Below, one piece after another: positions 6,247 to 8,786 of a DNA stretch of 8,786 nt. The position numbers and the translations under genes are program-made. Each line of letters begins with the position of its first letter. Within the stretch, counting starts at the first letter, position 1. Source of the DNA: UBA2093 sp049454855 (lineage in GTDB: Bacteria > Actinomycetota > Acidimicrobiia > Acidimicrobiales > Ilumatobacteraceae); contig JBMUAQ010000087.1 of NCBI GenBank assembly GCA_049454855.1, positions 1 through 8,786 of the forward strand, given 5' to 3'. The notes under the pieces are model-generated. The model ran no database searches, was not told the origin of the DNA, and was given only the letters and a program-made list of their open reading frames with translations.

Positions 6247-7224
6247 ATGGAGAACACCACGAACGGGGACCGTCCCGACGATGCCGACGCACGGCAGTTC
6301 GAGCGGCTCGTCGACCTCATCCACGGGAGTCTCCACGACCTCGGTGATGTGTTGCTGCACAAGGTGGACGGCACGGAGCCGCATCGATGGGTGGACATCA
6401 TCCGGCGTCTGCTGCTCGAGGTCGCCGTCGACTACGAACCGCTCCACGAGGGCGTGATCAACCTGCGGATGATCCTGGGCCGTGCCCTCTGGCTGTCCGG
6501 GCTCGCGGAGGAGGCCGAACCCATCCTGCGCAGCGCGATGGAGGACGCGGAGTCGGTCGTCGGATGCGACAACCGGCTCTGGTTCTCGTGCGTCGGCAAC
6601 CTGTCGCGTGCGCTCGGGCGGATGGGCCGGACGCAGGAGGCACTGGCCATGGCCCTCGACCTCCACCGCCGTCGCGTGGCCGCGTACGGAAGGAACGACC
6701 CCGGCACCCTGAACACGCTCGCGCACATCGCCGATGCGAGCATGCTGCTGGGAGACCACGAGAGCGCGGTGCGCGCGTACCGCGAACAGCATCTGGGGCG
6801 GTGCCGGTTCTACGGGCCCGACAGCGGCCCGGCGCTGCGCAGTGCCCACAACCTCGCCATGGCAACCGCGGTGCGCGACCGTGACCCCGCCGCCCTCGCG
6901 GCACTCATCGAGGACCGCACCGCCGAGGAGGGCCGGCTGCACCCCTACGTCATCGAGCTGCGGGTGCACCTGGCCACCTTGCACGAGGAGGTCGGAGACG
7001 ACGCGGCGGCCCATGCGGAGTGGACCGGCATCGCGCGCACATGTCTCGACAGCGTCGGTGAGGTGGCCGAGCCCACACTCGCGGCGATGATCCGTCGCCT
7101 GCGCCTCGAGGTCCGCGCGGGCCGGCCCGGGGCAGAGCGCGAGCTTGTGGCCACGGGCCGCGCGCTCGCCATGGTTGCCGGCCCGACCCACCTCGCACTG
7201 CGGTTCTGTTCGCCCGGCGCCTGA
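6247..7224 (+). CDS. Tetratricopeptide-repeat protein
   Basis: A 325-residue protein with helical repeats of the TPR type seen in bacterial kinesin-light-chain-like or regulatory TPR domains. Recognisable units: about 71-105 (LRMILGRALWLSGLAEEAEPIL), 113-147 (LSRALGRMGRTQEALAMALDL then the RRRVAAYG turn), 155-189 (LAHIADASMLLGDHESAVRAY then the GRCRFYGPDS turn), and degenerate units near 198-220 and 236-270. No signal peptide, membrane span, ATPase or DNA-binding domain is visible, so it is probably a cytosolic protein-interaction scaffold. The first 60 residues are helical with no clear family. ATG 6247 has GAGGG six bases upstream. It is divergent from the lipoprotein gene and ends 17 bases before the stop of the convergent deacetylase. 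Partner unknown. Confidence 0.82.
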   Translation: MENTTNGDRPDDADARQFERLVDLIHGSLHDLGDVLLHKVDGTEPHRWVDIIRRLLLEVAVDYEPLHEGVINLRMILGRALWLSGLAEEAEPILRSAMEDAESVVGCDNRLWFSCVGNLSRALGRMGRTQEALAMALDLHRRRVAAYGRNDPGTLNTLAHIADASMLLGDHESAVRAYREQHLGRCRFYGPDSGPALRSAHNLAMATAVRDRDPAALAALIEDRTAEEGRLHPYVIELRVHLATLHEEVGDDAAAHAEWTGIARTCLDSVGEVAEPTLAAMIRRLRLEVRAGRPGAERELVATGRALAMVAGPTHLALRFCSPGA

Positions 7225-7232
7225 CTGCCGGG
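7213..7232. terminator. Weak hairpin between convergent TPR and deacetylase genes
   Basis: CCCGGC (7213-7218) pairs with GCCGGG (7227-7232) around an 8-base loop, overlapping the end of the TPR gene. The position, between convergent stops at 7224 and 7242, suits a two-way terminator. There is no T-run on either strand, so intrinsic termination would be inefficient and the repeat may simply reflect GC-rich coding sequence. Confidence 0.25.
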
Positions 7233-7241
7233 TCCCCCGCA

Positions 7242-8108
7242 TCAACGGGACGCCCACTCCTCGATGGTCATGCGGTGCCACGACACGATGTCGTCCATGT
7301 CGTGACCGCCCCACGTGTACCCGCCGGCGAAGGCGAACACGGCCGGGGTCGCACCCACGAAGTCGCGCACCAACCGCTCGCGCTCACGCACATCCTCCAC
7401 GCTGACGCCGGCGTTGATCGGGTCCATCCCCGCGTTCACCACGATCAGGTCGAACTGCGGCAGCGAGGCCGCGTGCCCGAGCGCCTCGGTGATCCTGGCG
7501 ACGTAGTCGGTGTTGCGCGCCGGCAGCCTCAGGTGGTCGCCGTGGGCCGGGAAGCGGTCGTAGGTGAACGAGGTCGACACGTCGATCTGTGTGAACCGCC
7601 GGTGGCGGCCGAGCATGGAGAAGGTTCCGCCGCCGCAGTGGTCGTCAACGTCGAGACACAGCACGCGCTCCGCGCCCCTGTCGAACGCCGCTGTGCATGC
7701 CACGGTCAGCCCGTTCACCGAGCAGTAACCCGTGCCCGACGCGCGCCGTGCGTGGTGGAGCCCAGACGACATGCTGCCCGCGGTGGTCGACCCTGCGAGG
7801 GCGGTGTCGACCGCGGCCACGAGCCCGGTGGAGTGCTCGATCGCGATGTCCCACGTCTCGTCCGTCCAGCCGAGACCGCTCGTCTCGGCGAGATCGCGCG
7901 GGTCGCCGGTGCGCAGTGCGGCGAGGTACCCCGCGTCGTGCACACGGGCGACGATCGCGAGTGTCTCGTCACGGAACGCCGACGGGTCAGCGACCTCCGC
8001 TCCCGCGATCGGGTCGGTCCGGAGCGATGCGGCCACCTTGCCCGCCTTCGACACCGTGGGGAACCCGTCGGACGACGAGACGTAGCGTGCGTTGTAGTAA
8101 GTCTTCAT
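7242..8108 (-). CDS. Histone-deacetylase-family (arginase/deacetylase fold) hydrolase
   Basis: A 288-residue zinc-dependent deacetylase relative, shorter than typical HDAC/AcuC proteins. Visible signatures: RVHDAGYLAAL (55-65); His118-His119, the charge-relay pair, in GLHHARRASGTGYCSVNG; LDVDDHCGGGT (152-161), whose Asp155 and His157 are the expected zinc ligands; Asp229 in VNAGMDP, the third ligand; and Tyr264 in AFAGGYTWGG, the catalytic tyrosine. The usual His-His-Gly after the second ligand reads His-Cys-Gly. All catalytic positions are kept, so it is probably active on an acetylated lysine, polyamine or small molecule; the substrate cannot be told. ATG 8108 is chosen because GGAAGGA lies 6 bases upstream and the fold begins just after. 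A longer in-frame reading to 8300 would run into the divergent YihY gene. It is convergent with the TPR gene. Confidence 0.88.
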   Translation of the reverse strand: MKTYYNARYVSSSDGFPTVSKAGKVAASLRTDPIAGAEVADPSAFRDETLAIVARVHDAGYLAALRTGDPRDLAETSGLGWTDETWDIAIEHSTGLVAAVDTALAGSTTAGSMSSGLHHARRASGTGYCSVNGLTVACTAAFDRGAERVLCLDVDDHCGGGTFSMLGRHRRFTQIDVSTSFTYDRFPAHGDHLRLPARNTDYVARITEALGHAASLPQFDLIVVNAGMDPINAGVSVEDVRERERLVRDFVGATPAVFAFAGGYTWGGHDMDDIVSWHRMTIEEWASR

Positions 8109-8134
8109 GGCTGTTCCTTCCGGGGTCCGGTCGG

Positions 8135-8173
8135 CCCCTCGAGGACAAGTGACGGAGCACCCGAGGGGTTTTT
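8135..8173 (+). terminator. Terminator-like hairpin with T-run upstream of the YihY gene
   Basis: CCCCTCG (8135-8141) is complementary to CGAGGGG (8162-8168) and is followed directly by TTTTT (8169-8173). The loop is long (20 bases). It lies in the 77-base divergent spacer just before the Shine-Dalgarno sequence of the YihY gene. It could end transcripts entering from the left or act as an attenuator in the YihY leader. The long loop makes this uncertain. Confidence 0.3.
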
Positions 8174-8174
8174 C

Positions 8175-8180
8175 AGGAGA
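8175..8180 (+). promoter_or_regulatory. Ribosome binding site that sets the YihY start
   Basis: AGGAGA lies five bases before ATG 8186, one of the better Shine-Dalgarno matches in the window. It fixes the start of the gene that runs off the right edge. Confidence 0.7.
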
Positions 8181-8185
8181 GCGCG

Positions 8186-8786
8186 ATGGCCAGCACGAAG
8201 AGCACCCCGGGCACTTCACCCAGGGGAAAAGACGGCAGGGGGCATCGCCAGGACCACGAGCTGAGGAAGCTCGTCGAGCGGGTCGTCGACGGGAGGGCAC
8301 GCAAGGGCCTGTTCGAGCGCGCCAACCGTGACGAGCTCGTCACCGACGTGCTGGCGCGGGTGGTGCGCAACTTCTTCCGGGACGACGGCACCCACATGGC
8401 GGCGGGCGTGGCCTACTACGCCTTCTTCTCCCTCTTCCCCCTGGTGCTGGGCACCGTGGCCGTGGCCGGCTTCTTCATCTCCTCCGACGAGGCGCAGGCC
8501 CGCCTGCTGGACTTCCTGGCACGCGAGGTGCCGGGCCTGGGCTCCAGTGAGTTCCTGCGCGACAACATCTCCGGCGTGGTGCGGGCAAGGGGCACCATCG
8601 GTCTGGTGTCCATCGTGGCGCTGTTCTGGTCAGGCCGCGCAGTGCTGGGCGCGGTGCACCGGGTGGTGAACCGGGCGTGGAAGCTGCCGGAGCCCTCCCA
8701 CTTCATCACCCAGCAGATGAGCCAGCTGGGCGTGGGTGTGGCCATCGGCCTCATGTTCCTGCTCACCACGGGCATGTCCATCCTGG
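8186..8786 (+). CDS. YihY/BrkB-family inner-membrane protein, N-terminal part (3' truncated)
   Basis: The frame is open to the last base: 200 codons and one extra base. The family (formerly misnamed ribonuclease BN) comprises multi-span membrane proteins of unclear function. Residues 1-65 are a charged, Lys/Arg-rich cytosolic leader. The family hallmark then follows: MAAGVAYYAFFSLFPLVLG with its continuation to Phe97 (about 71-97, first span), GTIGLVSIVALFWSGRAVLGA (136-156, second span) with VHRVVNRAW (158-166) after it, and the start of a third span near 181-200. A strong AGGAGA precedes ATG 8186. Leucine codons here are 17 CTG to 5 CTC, whereas hom uses 11 CTG to 20 CTC, so codon choice differs from at least that gene. 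Divergent from the deacetylase. The YihY assignment is firm; a transport or virulence role is not established. Confidence 0.9.
   Translation, partial: MASTKSTPGTSPRGKDGRGHRQDHELRKLVERVVDGRARKGLFERANRDELVTDVLARVVRNFFRDDGTHMAAGVAYYAFFSLFPLVLGTVAVAGFFISSDEAQARLLDFLAREVPGLGSSEFLRDNISGVVRARGTIGLVSIVALFWSGRAVLGAVHRVVNRAWKLPEPSHFITQQMSQLGVGVAIGLMFLLTTGMSIL

Noticed and set aside
6127..7314. Minus-strand open frame opposite the TPR gene
   Set aside because: The plus strand has clear TPR periodicity and a ribosome site, whereas this frame has neither and runs across the divergent spacer.
7275..8264. Plus-strand open frame opposite the deacetylase
   Set aside because: Covers a gene with every HDAC catalytic residue and overlaps the real YihY start; its translation is Arg/His/Val-rich and unpatterned.

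Overview
The window is uniformly GC-rich chromosomal DNA with closely packed genes. The gene set, the GC-rich third codon positions and two start codons that sit just downstream of TAnnnT boxes (leaderless-type promoters) point to a high-GC Actinomycetota. An Acidimicrobiia-like lineage is possible, but that is a guess from style and not from any marker gene. There is no rRNA, tRNA, CRISPR array, insertion sequence or phage gene, and no stretch longer than 300 bases lacks a gene.

Layout. (1) 1-1347 (+): the C-terminal part of a large YhaN-type coiled-coil ABC ATPase, cut by the window edge. (2) 1406-4086 (+): hom (homoserine dehydrogenase with ACT domain) followed at once by thrC (threonine synthase). 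Together they cover two of the three steps from aspartate semialdehyde to threonine; homoserine kinase is not in the window. (3) 4072-5610 (-): four genes convergent with thrC, transcribed right to left and joined by overlapping stop and start codons: an HD-domain alarmone-hydrolase-like protein, a small zinc-ribbon protein, a 49-residue membrane protein, and a DUF1810 protein. (4) 5675-6130 (-): a small secreted lipoprotein, upstream of that operon on the same strand. (5) 6247-7224 (+): a TPR protein divergent from the lipoprotein. (6) 7242-8108 (-): a compact histone-deacetylase-fold deacetylase, convergent with the TPR gene. (7) 8186-8786 (+): the N-terminal part of a YihY/BrkB-family membrane protein, divergent from the deacetylase and running off the right edge.

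Most of the window is housekeeping or conserved accessory sequence. The part most likely to hold something undescribed is the minus-strand four-gene cassette: a stand-alone HD phosphohydrolase coupled to a zinc ribbon, a tiny membrane protein and DUF1810. All three of its junctions use TGATG or ATGA overlaps, so the four proteins are probably made in step. The 49-residue membrane gene is easily missed because of its size. Whether the cassette is a functional unit needs neighbourhood comparison across genomes.
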